Assembly: GCA_944472155.2 (NCBI GenBank)
Contig: OX235272.1
Span: forward strand, 11,516,354 to 11,580,353
Reading direction: 5' to 3'
Source: Trichobilharzia szidati
Taxonomy: Eukaryota; Platyhelminthes; Trematoda; Strigeidida; Schistosomatidae
Length of the DNA: 64,000 nucleotides
Positions within the stretch are counted from its first letter, which is position 1. Each line of letters opens with the position of its first letter. Made by a program: the position numbers and the translations under genes. Positions 10,606 through 21,110 of this stretch are shown in pieces. The notes below the pieces were generated by a model. The model worked only from the letters and a program-made list of their open reading frames with translations, was not told the DNA's origin and did no database searches.

Positions 10606-10760
10606 TTGGCGTTTGAAACTATTGGCACTGGGTTCAAGCCTCGGTGGGAACAGCATCATCCCTCACTGGGGAATGCAGGTATATCCAGTGACGAGTCCCG
10701 AATAAGACGAAATGCGCATCCTGGATTCCACCATCTACCAGTTAAATTCTAATTACAAAA
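10590..10760 (+). repeat. Sm-alpha-type SINE with hammerhead, direct copy
   Basis: Begins at CGCTTTGGCGTTTGAAACTA, has box B GGGTTCAAGCC (about 10631) and a hammerhead-like region at 10673-10727 (ATCCAGTGACGAGTCC, then GACGAAATGCGCATCC). Box A is missing. Stem II is weaker than in the inverted copy. It shows the same GTGA core change, so both belong to one subfamily. Confidence 0.8.
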
Positions 10761-10794
10761 TACTCACCGTTAAAGTTGGCTGGCAGTCATACTA

Positions 10795-10970
10795 CATTGT
10801 CACGAATAAGCAGAGGCTAGAATTCATGGGCTAAATGGTCGACGAGCTCTCCCAGTAACCTGAAATTACCTAGTTCGACCCCAATAGGTGGGATCATCGG
10901 TACGTGCGGCTACAGAGGCACGAAATAAGTATTCCCTAGTGGTCTATGCTCTCTCCCTCAAGCACATACA
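10795..10970 (+). repeat. Degenerate SINE-A-like repeat
   Basis: Shares CTAGAATTCATGGGCTAAAT and a box B-like GTTCGACCCC (about 10883). The tail is diverged. Confidence 0.45.
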
Positions 10971-10974
10971 CACA

Positions 10975-11740
10975 CAGCTTAAATGAAGTTGTCGTCAACA
11001 GTTTAAGTAGAAATGCTCTACATTAATTATATCAAATATTTTCTTGTTTCAATCACATATAATTATCCATAAGTATAGGCCTTTTGTAACAGAATAAAGA
11101 ATAATAAACAAAATTTAAATAAACAAACAAAATACAAAAACAAGGTTGAGTAGTAAACAAACTATATATTTCCCCATGTATAAACATTTACGAACAAAAA
11201 CTCTATTATTCAGTTAAGTGGTTGCAACAAGAGTTGTCTTACTTATAAGACATTTCAAATGTTGGATACGCCTGTGTATATATGTATATATGTACACCCT
11301 TTAGAGTGGATCAGAAATTCTATTGTTTCTAGTAAGGCAAGCAAATATTTCAGAAATCATGTGGAAACCAAACCCTTTTCTCCGAATAATAAATAATATT
11401 TTTTGAAGGTTTTTCGTTTTTTTTATTTCACGTGACACAAACAACTACTGACAAGTGGATTAAAAATGAGTTGTATGCATTCTTATGATTTTAAACAAAA
11501 CAAAACCAACTCTGATCACAGTTATCTATTGAATGTTTGTAAAAACGGAGGTAAACTGCCATTGTTAGGGATTACCTTCAACGTATCAACAGTGTACCAG
11601 TGTCTTCTCGGATTGAAGTTACTAGGGGGAAGGCATCTCTGATATCACAGATGAAATTCGGAAGATGGAAATTTGGGGGAGATGCATGCAGTTCACCGTA
11701 GAAATACTAAAACAAGAATGTCTTTTGTAATCCGTAGTCA
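10975..11740. other. Unassigned segment
   Basis: AT-rich, with poly(A/T) runs. A sequence near 11575-11690 (AATTCGGAAGATGGAAATTT) looks repeat-like but matches no other part of this window. No exon of the CEP162-like gene was found here. Confidence 0.4.
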
Positions 11741-11749
11741 TTTGGTGAT

Positions 11750-11880
11750 GCGTTGGTGGCACAGCGGTAGGATGCTCGCTGACCACGCCGGTGGTTCGGG
11801 GTCCGATCCCCGGCCAACGCACTCTCTTAACTCTTACCATTCAGTCACTGGGACCCGATTCAACAGCTCATGAATTCTAA
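11750..11880 (+). repeat. SINE-B tRNA-like head
   Basis: 11750-11821 has a perfect 7-bp acceptor-like stem (GCGTTGG/CCAACGC), box A TGGCACAGCGGTAGG and a T-arm CGGGG...CCCCGG with box B GGTCCGATCCC. The anticodon arm is not tRNA-like. A tRNA finder might call it; it is better read as a SINE head because the same sequence recurs with tails elsewhere in the window. Confidence 0.7.
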
Positions 11881-11929
11881 CTTCCACCAATTCGCGATTT
11901 AGTGCGACATAGCTAACCCTTACAAACCA

Positions 11930-12335
11930 AACTATAAAAAATTAATCTGATGCTCGCTAGTGACTACTGGCTACAGGATGGAGTTTCCTGGAGTTCTAGT
12001 GAGAAGTCGTGACCAGTTAGGTCCATCCAGATGTCACGTGTGAGGACGGATGTCCCACCGACGATACTGGTTGGGATCACGCTAAATCACAAATTGGTAG
12101 AAGTTAGAATTCATGAGCCGTTGAATCGGGTTCCAGTGGCTTAATGGTATACGAGCCAGCTTGCCTTGTAACCGGAAGGTCCTGGGTTCGAACCCTGGCA
12201 GTGGGTGCGTACTGCCAATGATTCCCAAACTAGGATGAAACAGCTGGCTGTCCAGTACTCCCTGGTTTCCAATGGTTCTCTAACTGATATCAATCCATGA
12301 TCAACTCGTAGAAAGGAAGTCACCTTGTGGAAATA
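11930..12335 (+). repeat. SINE-A copy
   Basis: Leader with TAGTGAGAAGTCGTGACCAG, tRNA-like core TGGCTTAATGGTATACGAG ... GGGTTCGAACCC (12131-12200), then AAACAGCTGGCTGTCCAGTA and an end near TGATCAACTCGTAG. Confidence 0.8.
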
Positions 12336-12684
12336 AGTTTATTTAAGATTTATTTGATTGAGAAGTTGGGAGAAGCTCCGACATTAAAATTAAGTTTTCA
12401 TCAGTTGTTTCATAAAAGCAATCGCCTTCTAGTTGATCGATACGTTCACATGTTAGTGCTCTTCATAAACTTCAAGCTGTCTTTATCATGAAGTGGAAGA
12501 TAGAAATCAATATACAGTGCTGGTGTACTGGTAATTGGTGTTCAAGAGCATGTGTCGTTAAATCCATACAGAATAGACATTATGATCTAATGACATCAAT
12601 AAGATTATACCCATAGATATTTGGTTGTTAGAAATCTGATCTTCAATATCTTCCAGTTATAATCAACAGAACGGTGCTTGGTTC
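12336..12684. other. Unassigned segment
   Basis: No recognisable exon or repeat. Confidence 0.4.
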
Positions 12685-13298
12685 ATTATTATTATTATTC
12701 CTTTGCGTTCTGAGGGGATCATACGGCTGGCTTCAACAACACCTCTCCACTTTCTTTTATTTTCCACTGTCTTCTTCAGCTGAGTAACTCCAGGATTCCC
12801 CATAATCTCTCATCTCCTCCTCCTCCAACTCGTACGATCTCCTCCATGCCACCCTCGCAATGATGACCCACTCGTCACTTCCCATTGGGATTCCACTCAA
12901 GCGATGACCTGCATTGAGCTCGATGTCATTTGATGTCCTCCTCAACGCATGCTCGATCCACCTCCATTTCCACCTACACATTTGTTGAGCGATCGGTTCT
13001 CGCCTGTTGGATTTTTCCCAGCCAGCCAGAGTTTTTTGATGTTAATTCTTCCTGGCCGATCATTTGATCTTCAATATAAAAGCCGAAGGAGGCATCTGTT
13101 GATGAAAATCTGCAGTAATCTGTTGGAGAAGCTTTTGGTGACACGTGGGCGCCAACTTTCTGAACCATATAACAACACTCATATTCTTGAGATAAATATT
13201 GACAATTCTGATCTGGTATCGTGTGCTGAGGTCTGTTGATATCTACACTGATTTTGGAGTAATGAATGCCTATCTGTCTTGCTTTTCCAGTTCTGGCT
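12685..13298 (-). pseudogene. RTE-A fragment
   Basis: Minus strand encodes the C-terminal part with MCRWKWRWIEHALRRTSNDI and VAWRRSYELEEEE. The 5' edge lies in the thumb near 13298. Frameshifted. The 3' tail is the ATT/AAT repeat at 12687-12700. Confidence 0.8.
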
Positions 13299-13299
13299 G

Positions 13300-13490
13300 A
13301 TTTTGACATTCACAGCGATTAGGAGGCTCGCCGACAATGCACATGGTCCGGGGTTCGATCCCTGGTCGACGCACACCTGAAATCAACGGCCAGCCTCCTA
13401 AATTTGGGCCACCAATATCACATGCTGAAAATTCCACAGCTGTACCGAAAATACTGTGTGAAATCAAGCTATAATGTATAATTATGTAAG
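13300..13490 (+). repeat. SINE-B2 copy
   Basis: tRNA-like head (GGTCCGGGGTTCGATCCC near 13347) with the B2 tail: GGGCCACCAATATCACATGC, then AAAATACTGTGTG and AATCAAGCTATAAT. The box A half is eroded. Confidence 0.75.
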
Positions 13491-13505
13491 GCAAACGTTA
13501 CTCAC

Positions 13506-13607
13506 CTCTTTATTGTCAGGATGTTTCTTTTCAACCGGCTTGGTATCAGAAGCCTGTTTACTTTTGAAATACGCTAATTCTCTCTGCAATTTTTCCAATT
13601 CTTTGGC
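13506..13607 (-). CDS. CEP162: CEP162-like gene, exon 8 (last visible)
   Basis: 102 nt, phase 0 in and out, acceptor ATCTATAG, donor GTGAGT. It encodes 34 residues, AKELEKLQRELAYFKSKQ then a Lys/Pro-rich stretch ending HPDNKE. In vertebrate CEP162 the LQWYAENQ segment is followed by a helix of this type and then a conserved basic coiled coil, which would be the next exon. I found no such exon between 1 and 13505, so the downstream intron is longer than 13.5 kb and the C-terminal half lies outside the window. Confidence 0.83.
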
Positions 13608-13784
13608 CTATAGATGAAGATGATAAAAAATAAAGCATGAACGTATGTTTACACAGCTGAACAATAAGACAGAACTAAGCATTGGGAAATGAGTCAAGCA
13701 AAAACAGAACGACACAGTCTTCAATAACAAAACTGTTATTATACTCAGCCAACAACAAGAACAAATTCATTCAAGTCTTGGTTT

Positions 13785-14165
13785 GTAGGGATTGGATTGA
13801 TTGGTCAGAAAAGATCAGCAACAGAGAGGGATCTCTGGCAATGAGCGAACCAACTAGGAACCATTTGTGAAACAAATATGCAGGAAGAAATGGAGATGGA
13901 TTGGCTGGCCATACTCTGAGGAAACCATCAAGTGACATCACTAGACAAGCCATTGCTCGAATGTAACCCGAAAAGGAACCGGAGAGTTGGTCGTCAGCGC
14001 GAGGGTGGGTGACTTGGAGGAGGTCATGTAAAGAGGAGATGAAAACGTGTGGGCAGACTTGAAACCAGGTGAAGACTCTAGGAGAGAACCGAACGCAATG
14101 GAGACGCACGGCTGAAGCCCTATGTTTCTCTAGGAATTAAAGGAAACATTAATAATAAATAATAA
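13785..14165 (+). pseudogene. RTE-A 3' fragment
   Basis: Encodes RISNREGSLAMSEPTRN, then GHTLRKPSSDITRQAI and VTWRRSCKEEMKTCGQTWNQ in shifted frames, ending ALCFSRN and an AATAATAAATAATAA tail. Confidence 0.85.
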
Positions 14166-14180
14166 TGATTGATTGGTTAC

Positions 14181-14602
14181 AGGATTTCATCATGAGCTGA
14201 CATCGGTTAGAGAAATCCCTACAAACCAATACTTGAATATCAATGAGATGCTCACTAGCGACTGTCCCTATTCAAGTAGGTAGTTATCTGGGGATCTAGT
14301 GAGAAGTCGTGACCAGTACGGTGCAGCAGGTCGGGTGTTGGGACAAATACTCGCCGAAGACATTGGCTAACGGTCTCACTATGTTGTGAATTCGCAGAAG
14401 TTGGAATTCACAGGCCATTGGATCGAGTCTTAATGTCTTCACGGTCTGCAAGCTCGCCTTGTAACCAGAAGGTCCTGGGTTCGAACTTCACTAGGTGCGT
14501 ACTGCTAAAGAATCCCAAACTAGGCTGACGAAACAGCTGTCCAGTACTTCTAACTGGTTTTCCAATGGTTCTCTAGCAGATGTCAGCTCATGATGAAATC
14601 CT
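14181..14602 (+). repeat. SINE-A copy with inverted ends
   Basis: tRNA-like core (GTCTGCAAGCTCGCCTTGTA ... GGGTTCGAAC, about 14447-14487). Its outer ends, 14181-14214 and 14569-14602, are inverted repeats with 32 of 34 bases matching. Confidence 0.8.
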
Positions 14603-14619
14603 GTAAATAACAACTTCAA

Positions 14620-15375
14620 TTTGCATGTGTTGTATTAGGTGTAATGATACTATATGGATGCTAGAAGATAGATAATTGAAGCCGGGTGCGAATCCGTGAT
14701 CCACTCTGTGCATTTATCAGGAAAACTCATTGTAGAATGTCTAGATTATTCACAAAAATCTTATTTATGATTCCACAAACCACTACGTTATTTCCCAATT
14801 TTCTGAGCTTATATTCTCGAAATCCGTCAAATATCGGATAAAAATTACACAAATGTGTTTATCTGTGGTTCTGGACATCACAGAACCCACAAGAATAGAT
14901 TTTTCGTCTTCGTATCGACCAACTCCTCTCTAAATTTCCGATCAAATTACCACTCGCTAGATGGCCTAACAGTGTCGCATTGCTTGTCTAAGCGGCAATA
15001 TCACATACTTGACTGATGGGTTTTAGTTGGTTTCTTTGACTCGACATCATTCACTGGTACAGGGTGTGACCTGTGCTACTGATAAGATTTATCAGTAGTA
15101 TATAAATGGAACATTCACCAATCAACACAAAGATATCAAATAGCGGAGAGACAGATTTGACGTCAAAGAAAGGGAATGAACCAGTATTGCGGCGAAGCAT
15201 GGGAAACTTGAAAAGAAAACAAGCAAACACAATACAAAGGGGAGAAGTAGCGCAACAAGGTAGATCCATGCAAATGACGATCTTAATATAAGGAACATAC
15301 AAGTTTCCTATATGCGTGTATCGAACTGCAAATAAACATTCCACTACGAAATCTCTTGTCTTCTCCGGTCACATG
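14620..15375. other. Unassigned segment
   Basis: No convincing coding sequence. The two opposite-strand ORFs near 15050-15344 have no coiled coil, domain or splice support. Confidence 0.4.
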
Positions 15376-15379
15376 GGTC

Positions 15380-15580
15380 AGACTCCTGGCCAACGAACTC
15401 CGAAACCTCACCTTACCGGTAATAAGACTGGAAAAAGGGGTAGGTTAAGGAGTGAGACTAGGAGTCCTATACTGTGAGGGAAAACAGCATCACTGCTACT
15501 GACACTCAAAAGCTTACAGCTTGAAATCCTACGTCCCATTCAGTCCATAAAGGGATGAAAAAGGAACCTACCTTGTTTAC
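15380..15580 (+). repeat. SINE-B tail, degenerate
   Basis: CTTACCGGTAATAAGACTGG, then GTTAAGGAGTGAGACTAGGA and GCTTACAGCTTGAAATCCTA follow the SINE-B order. Confidence 0.6.
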
Positions 15581-15634
15581 TTTGTTTAAACTTCATACAA
15601 TAATTTAATAGTGACTCTGAATTAAATCACAAAT

Positions 15635-15930
15635 TGACAGCTGTTTAACCGCAGTTTGGGACTCTTCAAAAGAGGTCGTTACCAGTGGGGTGCACAAGAT
15701 GTTAGGAAAACTAGTCACTTGGTAGTGGCGCTGTCCACCGCGAAATGACAGGAATTGAAACTCAAGGGACGCCGGATTTCATCTTAGTGACTGAATCATT
15801 AACAACCTCGCCTCGCCATCTGTGTCCAATCCGCCATCAGGTACCACTGAAGAGTCCCACAGACGTCAATTTCTCTCTGGTCTCTAGTAGTTCTCTAAGT
15901 GATATCAGTCTGTGATCCAACGTTTCTTAT
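15635..15930. repeat. SINE-A copy, degenerate
   Basis: Shares the outer arms (GGGACTCTTCAAAAGAGG; TTCTCTAAGTGATATCAGTC) and a diverged tRNA-like core near 15800. Confidence 0.55.
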
Positions 15931-15934
15931 TCCT

Positions 15935-16155
15935 TTACTTTCCCAGTGCAACACAGGGCTTCATGCTAGAGCATCGTAGTTTAGGTAGGGTTAGGGTTGT
16001 TACCCCACTGGCAAAACTAACCCCTTTATCGCCATTACTACCAGCCTGGTGGGGTTGAAGAGTGAGTCAGTGGCCTGCGATTGAACCCCAAACCATAGGT
16101 GGCGAGTGGCATGGTTGGCGAGTGTTCTACCTCTGAACCACCGATGCATGATCTA
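15935..16155 (-). repeat. SINE-B copy
   Basis: Inverted SINE-B from ATTCCTTTACTTTCCCAGTG to a head with GGTTCAATCGCAGG-type box B. Ends just before the intron sequence of exon 7. Confidence 0.65.
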
Positions 16156-16250
16156 ACAATGTGGAAACTAATCGCTGAGACTATACATTACAGAGTTACA
16201 GATGACTTTCCTATGAGTTTATTTTTTTAAAAACACTGAATTCAACTTAC

Positions 16251-16442
16251 TTGAGTCTGTAGCTTCTTAGTATCTTTATTAAGCATTGCTTGATTTTCAA
16301 CATACCAGCGTAGTTTCTTTTGAAGTTCTTCAATTCGACCTTCGTATTGTTCTTTCATATTCTGATAATCTGCTTGAGATTTCTGTTTAAAGCATTCATA
16401 TTCTGTAGTGAGCTCAGACTTATCACGTTCAAGATTATTCAC
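16251..16442 (-). CDS. CEP162: CEP162-like gene, exon 7 (diagnostic LRWYVENQ segment)
   Basis: 192 nt, phase 0 in and out, donor GTAAGT; the acceptor ends a (CA)n-like tract (ACACACAG), an unusual polypyrimidine region. It encodes 64 residues from VNNLERDKSELTTEYECFKQ to NKDTKKLQTQ. The sequence LQKKLRWYVENQAMLNKD is very close to the LQWYAENQELLDKD segment I recall from vertebrate CEP162 and is the strongest evidence for the gene's identity. The short intron (881 bp) to exon 6 contains PLE and SINE debris. The acceptor repeat may vary in length. Confidence 0.88.
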
Positions 16443-16561
16443 CTGTGTGTATGTGTGTGTGTAGAACAAAACACTAATGATTATGCAATGCAATTCAACT
16501 TAGTATATTAAAAATTCAATTCTATAGATTCCCTCATTGACAAAATCTAGAATATTTTAAA

Positions 16562-16905
16562 CTCAGTTCAGTTCACCTGTTCGTAAGGAGCTATGCGGAT
16601 CATTTCAAAACATGTTAGAGAACATTACCCCCAGTATGGTGGCAAAGAGGAGAGAGTGGCACTGGTTTAATCTAAAGCGCCATTATTGAACACATCGTCA
16701 GCACACCTGGTCACAGCATCTCAACTGACTCATTCATCATTCACAGTCATTTACAAATTGAACAAAAATCTACCAAAGACAATTAGTGTGTTTCCGACTT
16801 CTTTATACTACTGCAGAACCCTTCGTTATATGCATCGAAAAGCAGGGGCTAAGTGTTCAAAAGCAATTAGTTCAACCTCTATATATTCACCATAAATCTA
16901 GTTCG
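16562..16905 (+). pseudogene. PLE-2 GIY-YIG domain fragment, degenerate
   Basis: Reads VQFTCS, then REHYPQYG near 16618 and SAIIEHIVSTPGHSI-like text in shifted frames, then FITVIYKLNKNLPKTIS near 16736-16785. This matches the C-terminal GIY-YIG part at 26860-27240 and 43670-44000. Non-functional. Confidence 0.6.
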
Positions 16906-17044
16906 GTTTAGCTCCTTAGTTTTCGTTTTTCTTTCATATCAGTCAAAAAAAATAATTATTTCAATTTGTTTCAATGCTCGTCCCATTCACACTTTTATTC
17001 GTTAAAGACTATCTTCTGATCCTCTGTAATTTTGCTTCTAAGCC

Positions 17045-17260
17045 CCTTGTAATATATATATATATATAACGGTAGAATTGTCGGTAGCTACGCAAGGCGT
17101 CCAAGTTTGATTCTTTACGAAAAACTGCTAAACCTTACCTAGCCGGTAATAAATCCAGGAAAGCTGAGTGTGACACCAGCAGCTTCACCGCGTAATGAAA
17201 CACAACACCACCTCAAAGCATTCAAAGCACTACATTCCCCTCAGAAAATAAAACATTAGG
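17045..17260 (+). repeat. (TA)n and degenerate SINE-B tail
   Basis: TA repeat at about 17051-17066 followed by ACCTAGCCGGTAATAAATCC and related SINE-B tail sequence. Confidence 0.45.
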
Positions 17261-17323
17261 TAAAGAAATAATCGAAAAAGACACAGTATAGTAAATATAT
17301 AACATGATTTATGAATTAATTAC

Positions 17324-17436
17324 CTTTAAATTCATATTTGTCAACTCTGAACGTGTTGCATCTAAATCTTTCACTACTTTCTCCTTATCCAACTGCAGTT
17401 GTCTATTTACATCTTCTAATTCACTGATTCGATTCT
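17324..17436 (-). CDS. CEP162: CEP162-like gene, exon 6 (coiled coil)
   Basis: 113 nt, entry phase 1, exit phase 0, acceptor TTTCGATAG, donor GTAATT. After completing a Glu codon it reads NRISELEDVNRQLQLDKEK and on to TRSELTNMNLK, all coiled coil. The length (2+111) exactly fits the phase left by exon 5, which supports direct splicing across the 7.5-kb intron full of RTE-A and PLE copies. No in-frame stop and no TE similarity. Confidence 0.87.
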
Positions 17437-17649
17437 CTATCGAAACAAAAGAAGAGGATAAACAGAACTAGAAATGAGAAATATATTTGAAATCATCCTT
17501 CCATATAATTCATTTTTACTTTTATTGTACAGTCGAACATTTGGTGTAAATTACTTGATTTCTCCCCCCTTCAAACCCCGATGCCCATCAGTTATACATA
17601 AACGCTATTACAAGAAGTGTAATATGCTTATCTGCGGTTAAATTGGCAA

Positions 17650-17880
17650 GTTATTTTTATTCCTTTACGTTCAAGCTGGAGGCTTGAATTTTCGGTAACA
17701 GTGGTGTTGATTATTCTTACGGGTTGGGGTTGCTAGCCAGTCTCATGTGCAACCTTCCCTCTTTACCGGTCTCATTACTGGCTAAGCGAGGTGAAGAAAT
17801 GCTTTTGTGGCCCAGGATAGAACCCCAAACCACCAGCGTGGTCAGCGAGCATTCTACCAGTGTGCCACCAACGCACAAAT
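17650..17880 (-). repeat. SINE-B, near full length
   Basis: Runs from the 3' end (ATTCCTTTACGTTCAAGCTG) through GGTTGGGGTTGCTAGCCAGT to a tRNA-like head whose minus strand has TGGCACACTGGTAGAATGCT and a box B, ending CACCAACGCAC. Confidence 0.8.
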
Positions 17881-17984
17881 TGGCAAGTAAACCTCCGAAA
17901 ATCTAGGATTCGTTGTTTTTGTCAATATCTTAAACTGGTGATATATTTAAATTACAACAAAACATTTAGTTCAGTGAAGCATCT

Positions 17985-18050
17985 CTTTCCAGTGATGAAT
18001 TTATTTACCTGGCTGCACAATCGCAATTATGTATACTTATTTTATTATAC
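17985..18050 (-). repeat. PLE-type terminal motif
   Basis: Minus strand contains GCGATTGTGCAGCCAGG and ends in CTTCACTGAACTAAATG, a variant of the terminal motif seen at 19680, 21213, 28205 and 43260. Confidence 0.45.
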
Positions 18051-19018
18051 TTATTTTCCTGATTGCAGTAGACTGGATAATGCGACAAACAGCGGGCAAT
18101 GAGGAAACAGGCATAAAATGGACTCACACAAAAAACTTGGAGGATATGGACTTCGCCGATGATATATGTCTGATCTCCCACAAACTGGAAGATAAGCAAG
18201 TGAAAAGCAACAAGTTGGAAGAAGAAGCATCCAGAGAAGATAGGACTTCCTTCAGGTGATCACAGAGAAAACAGAGGTGATGAAGATTCCTGGGCAACAC
18301 TACAAACAGCAACAACAACAACAACAGACAACAATCAGCATAAACGGGAGGAACCTGAAAGAAACAACCTCTTTTACCTGCCTACCTGGGAAGCATCGTT
18401 TCAACTACAGGCGAACGGAACTGACGAGGATATCAAGGCAAGAATCGGAAAAGCAAGACAACCTTTCATATCTCTCCAGTCTGTGTGGAGGTCAACAGCA
18501 CTCAGCATCAAAACGGAGATAAGATCCGGATTTTCAACTCCAATGTGAAGTCAGTCAGTGCTACTCACTATACGGATGGATCAGAGACTTGGCCAGCGCG
18601 TCATAAAGAGCATCTCAAACAAACTACAGACCTTCATTAACAGCTGTCTTCGCTCAATACTCAAGATCAGATGACCGGCCAGAAAAGATCAGCAACAGAG
18701 ATCTCTGGCAATGAACGAACCAACTCAGCAGGAACCGATTGTGAAACAAATAGGCAGGAAGAAATGGAGATGGATTGGCTGCCCATACTCTGAGGACAAG
18801 CCATCGCTCGAGTGGAACCCGACTGTATTGGAAGCGGCGAGTTGGTCGTCAGTGCAAGGGTGACTTGGAGGAGGTCATGTGAAGAGGAGATGAAAGCATG
18901 TGGGCAGACTTGGAGCCAGGTGAAGACTCTAGCAGAGAACCGAACGCAATGGAGACGCACAGCTGAAGCCCTATGTTCCTCTAGGAATTAAAAGAAAACA
19001 ATAATAATAATAATTTTT
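18050..19018 (+). pseudogene. RTE-A fragment, 5'-truncated
   Basis: Opens with LIAVDWIMRQTAGNEETGIK, motif C DMDFADDICLISHKLED (about 18139-18190), a Gln-rich stretch from a CAA repeat, the YLG/thumb region and the C-terminal half, ending ALCSSRN and (AAT)n. Broken by several indels. Closely related to the intact copy. Confidence 0.87.
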
Positions 19019-19620
19019 GTATATGTATGTACATTAGATTTTTCCGATGAGAGTAACAATAAGTAAGGGTTATTGTTGTGAAGACATTTCAAAAATGTGA
19101 TGAATAATCAAATTATAACTAGGGGGGAGGTGAATATTGGTAAGAGGGTAGTGGTGATTTGTTGTCAAAAAGAAACATACTTATTGACAAATAAAAGAAG
19201 TTGAATAAGCGTAAGACAGTTACGTAATAAGATGAATAGTGTTTAATGAGTGAGTTGTGATTAGGATGCACATAGAAACGAAGGAAAATATGGAATTATG
19301 TAAGAGTTCCAAAAATTACAAATGTTCTGACGAGTTAGAAAAAAGAGAAAAGAAAACAAGCACACAAAAATCAAGTCAACAGAAGTCCATACGTTTGTTG
19401 ACGTGATAGTAGAAATAGTTGGATGACTTTCTTTTGCATGCACAACTCTGTTTTATCCAAATGAATGGCTAATGCTTAAGCAATACAAAGGAGAAGAAAG
19501 CGTGTTGTGTTTGGTAAGTTGTTCTTCACTTTTTAAATCACTTTGAAGGAGGCGTTTGTTGAGATGGAATGACCGCTGCTGACGAAATGTTCAATTATTG
19601 TATTCCTTATACAGCCAGTA
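19018..19620 (-). pseudogene. PLE-2 3' region fragment
   Basis: Colinear with 43290-43800: shares TTACGTAATAAGATGAATAG, AATTATGTAAGAGTTC, CTTTTGCATGCACAACTCTG and GAGGCGTTTGTTGAGATGGA. It represents the GIY-YIG end and 3' UTR of PLE-2 on the minus strand. Confidence 0.65.
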
Positions 19621-19659
19621 TTATCCTTATCTCATAAACATAATGTGCACACATACAAA

Positions 19660-19745
19660 AATAAGTATGTATAAATACGACTGTACAGCTAAGTGAATGA
19701 ATTCACCAACGAAAACAGACCCTTCACTGAATTACGTGTTTTGTT
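19660..19745 (+). repeat. PLE-type terminal motif
   Basis: GACTGTACAGCTAAGTGAAT, then a short hairpin (GTGAA TGAA TTCAC) and CTTCACTGAATTACGTG. Confidence 0.5.
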
Positions 19746-19984
19746 TCAGATATGATGGAGAATATTTGTAGCCCAGGTAGATGATTTTGACGTAATTGTG
19801 TCCTCTGAGCTGGATAGTTTATCTGCGAAGCTTTCATCGCTACCTACTAGGCAACATCTTCACCGCATACTTCAATTTGAATTGAAATGAGCTTTTAGAT
19901 TTCTCCACGAGTTTATTAGTTATCTCTCCTAGTCACCTTGAGCGTGGTGGGTTGTGTGCTTTGTGTGTTTTCACACCTTCTAGG

Positions 19985-20640
19985 CTACTTGCATTGGTAG
20001 TGATTGTTTCTTTTACTTGGACTTTGACCCTTTGTGTGTGAGACTTCCTTCTTATAGACTGTTAAATTTTGGTCTATATCAATGTGTCTATTAACTGGCG
20101 ATTCCCTGAAATACCAAGCTTCTAAAAATTCCCTAGCATTCTTGACGTTCCGTTTGTCTAATATTTCAGCCTTGTCCCAGTCAAACTGATGTCTGTGGTT
20201 ATCGGTATGCGGCGATTTGAGGGAGTGAATGTCATGTCTTTTGATGGCTAGCTTATGTTCGTGGATACAGAGACGAAGAGGACGTCCAATTTGGTAATGC
20301 TTTTCGCAGTTGTTACAACTTATTTTGTTGATCATGTTGGTTGTATCTTCTTTCGCTGTTGAATCGTTTGGTTGACACAAAGCAAGCTGAGTGAAGTGAC
20401 TTTGTTGGTTTGTGTGCAACATCTATTCCTAAAGGTTTGGAGAGTCTTTCAGTGATTCCTGAGATGTCCTTTTTATATGGTAGGCCGATTTTCTTAGTGC
20501 CTTCTTTGGGTGCCTTTGGTTTGATAGGTTGGCTTGGGGGTATATGTCTTTTGATGAAATTCCATGGATATTCATTCTTTTGGAAGACGTCCAAGAATCA
20601 TCTTTCTTCAATTTTCCTTAAGGTGGAAGTGCTGCAATGA
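19985..20640 (-). pseudogene. PLE-1 linker and GIY-YIG endonuclease
   Basis: Two overlapping frames: 20594-20313 (WNFIKRHIPPSQPIKPKAPK, VAHKPTKSLHSACF) and 20422-19985 (NMINKISCNNCEKHYQIGRP, then RLCIHEHKLAIKR and a C-terminal QFDWDKAEILDKRN). The GIY-type motif is HYQIGRPLR, followed by the conserved Arg and the E-H helix. One frameshift near 20330-20420. Confidence 0.82.
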
Positions 20641-20892
20641 GTTCTGGCCCTCTTGAATAGTGTTTGTATACAATTCCTTTTGTGTGTTATTGGATTGTTG
20701 CTGTTATAACCGAGTGAGTAATTGGTCCGTGTGAGTTTATTTTCCATAAACTTCAGTTTCTATTTCCCCTGTGGTTTTTCGCTTGACTAAGACGTCCAAA
20801 AGTGGAATTTCGCTCTTGGATTCTTCTTCTCTTGTGAATTTGATGTCGTTGAAGACGTTGTTTATTAAATTTTAAGTTTTATCGAACTCGTT

Positions 20893-21110
20893 TCATTTGA
20901 TTATTGTGAATGTGTCATCTATGTAACTAATCCAAATTTCGGGTTTGATCTTTAGTAGGATTATGTTTTCGAGCCTTTGCATCACTGCTTCTACAATCAA
21001 ACCTGATATTGGCGATCCTATGGGTGTTTCTTTAATGCTCATTTTTACACACCTGTAATTCGTTCTAATCCTGTGTAATTTTGTTTCCAAGCCTCTCGTA
21101 AAAATCATAT
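20893..21110 (-). pseudogene. PLE-1 reverse transcriptase end
   Basis: DMIFTRGLETKLHRIRTNYR, then the RT motif ETPIGSPISGLIVEAVMQRL and the catalytic ISYIDDTFTIIK. PLE RTs have this GSPIS and Y-DD-TF pattern. Truncated upstream at about 21110. Confidence 0.85.

Noticed and set aside
12136..12200. A functional tRNA gene with a Thr(TGT)-like anticodon loop
   Set aside because: The same sequence recurs with a fixed tail in many places and the cloverleaf is incomplete, so it is a SINE head.
1..13505. A further downstream exon of the CEP162-like gene
   Set aside because: I looked for a phase-0 basic coiled-coil exon on the minus strand and found none; a weak candidate near 11575-11620 is short and not coiled-coil.
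15051..15344. Opposite-strand ORFs of 97 and 61 codons
   Set aside because: No recognisable protein features; AT-rich chance ORFs.
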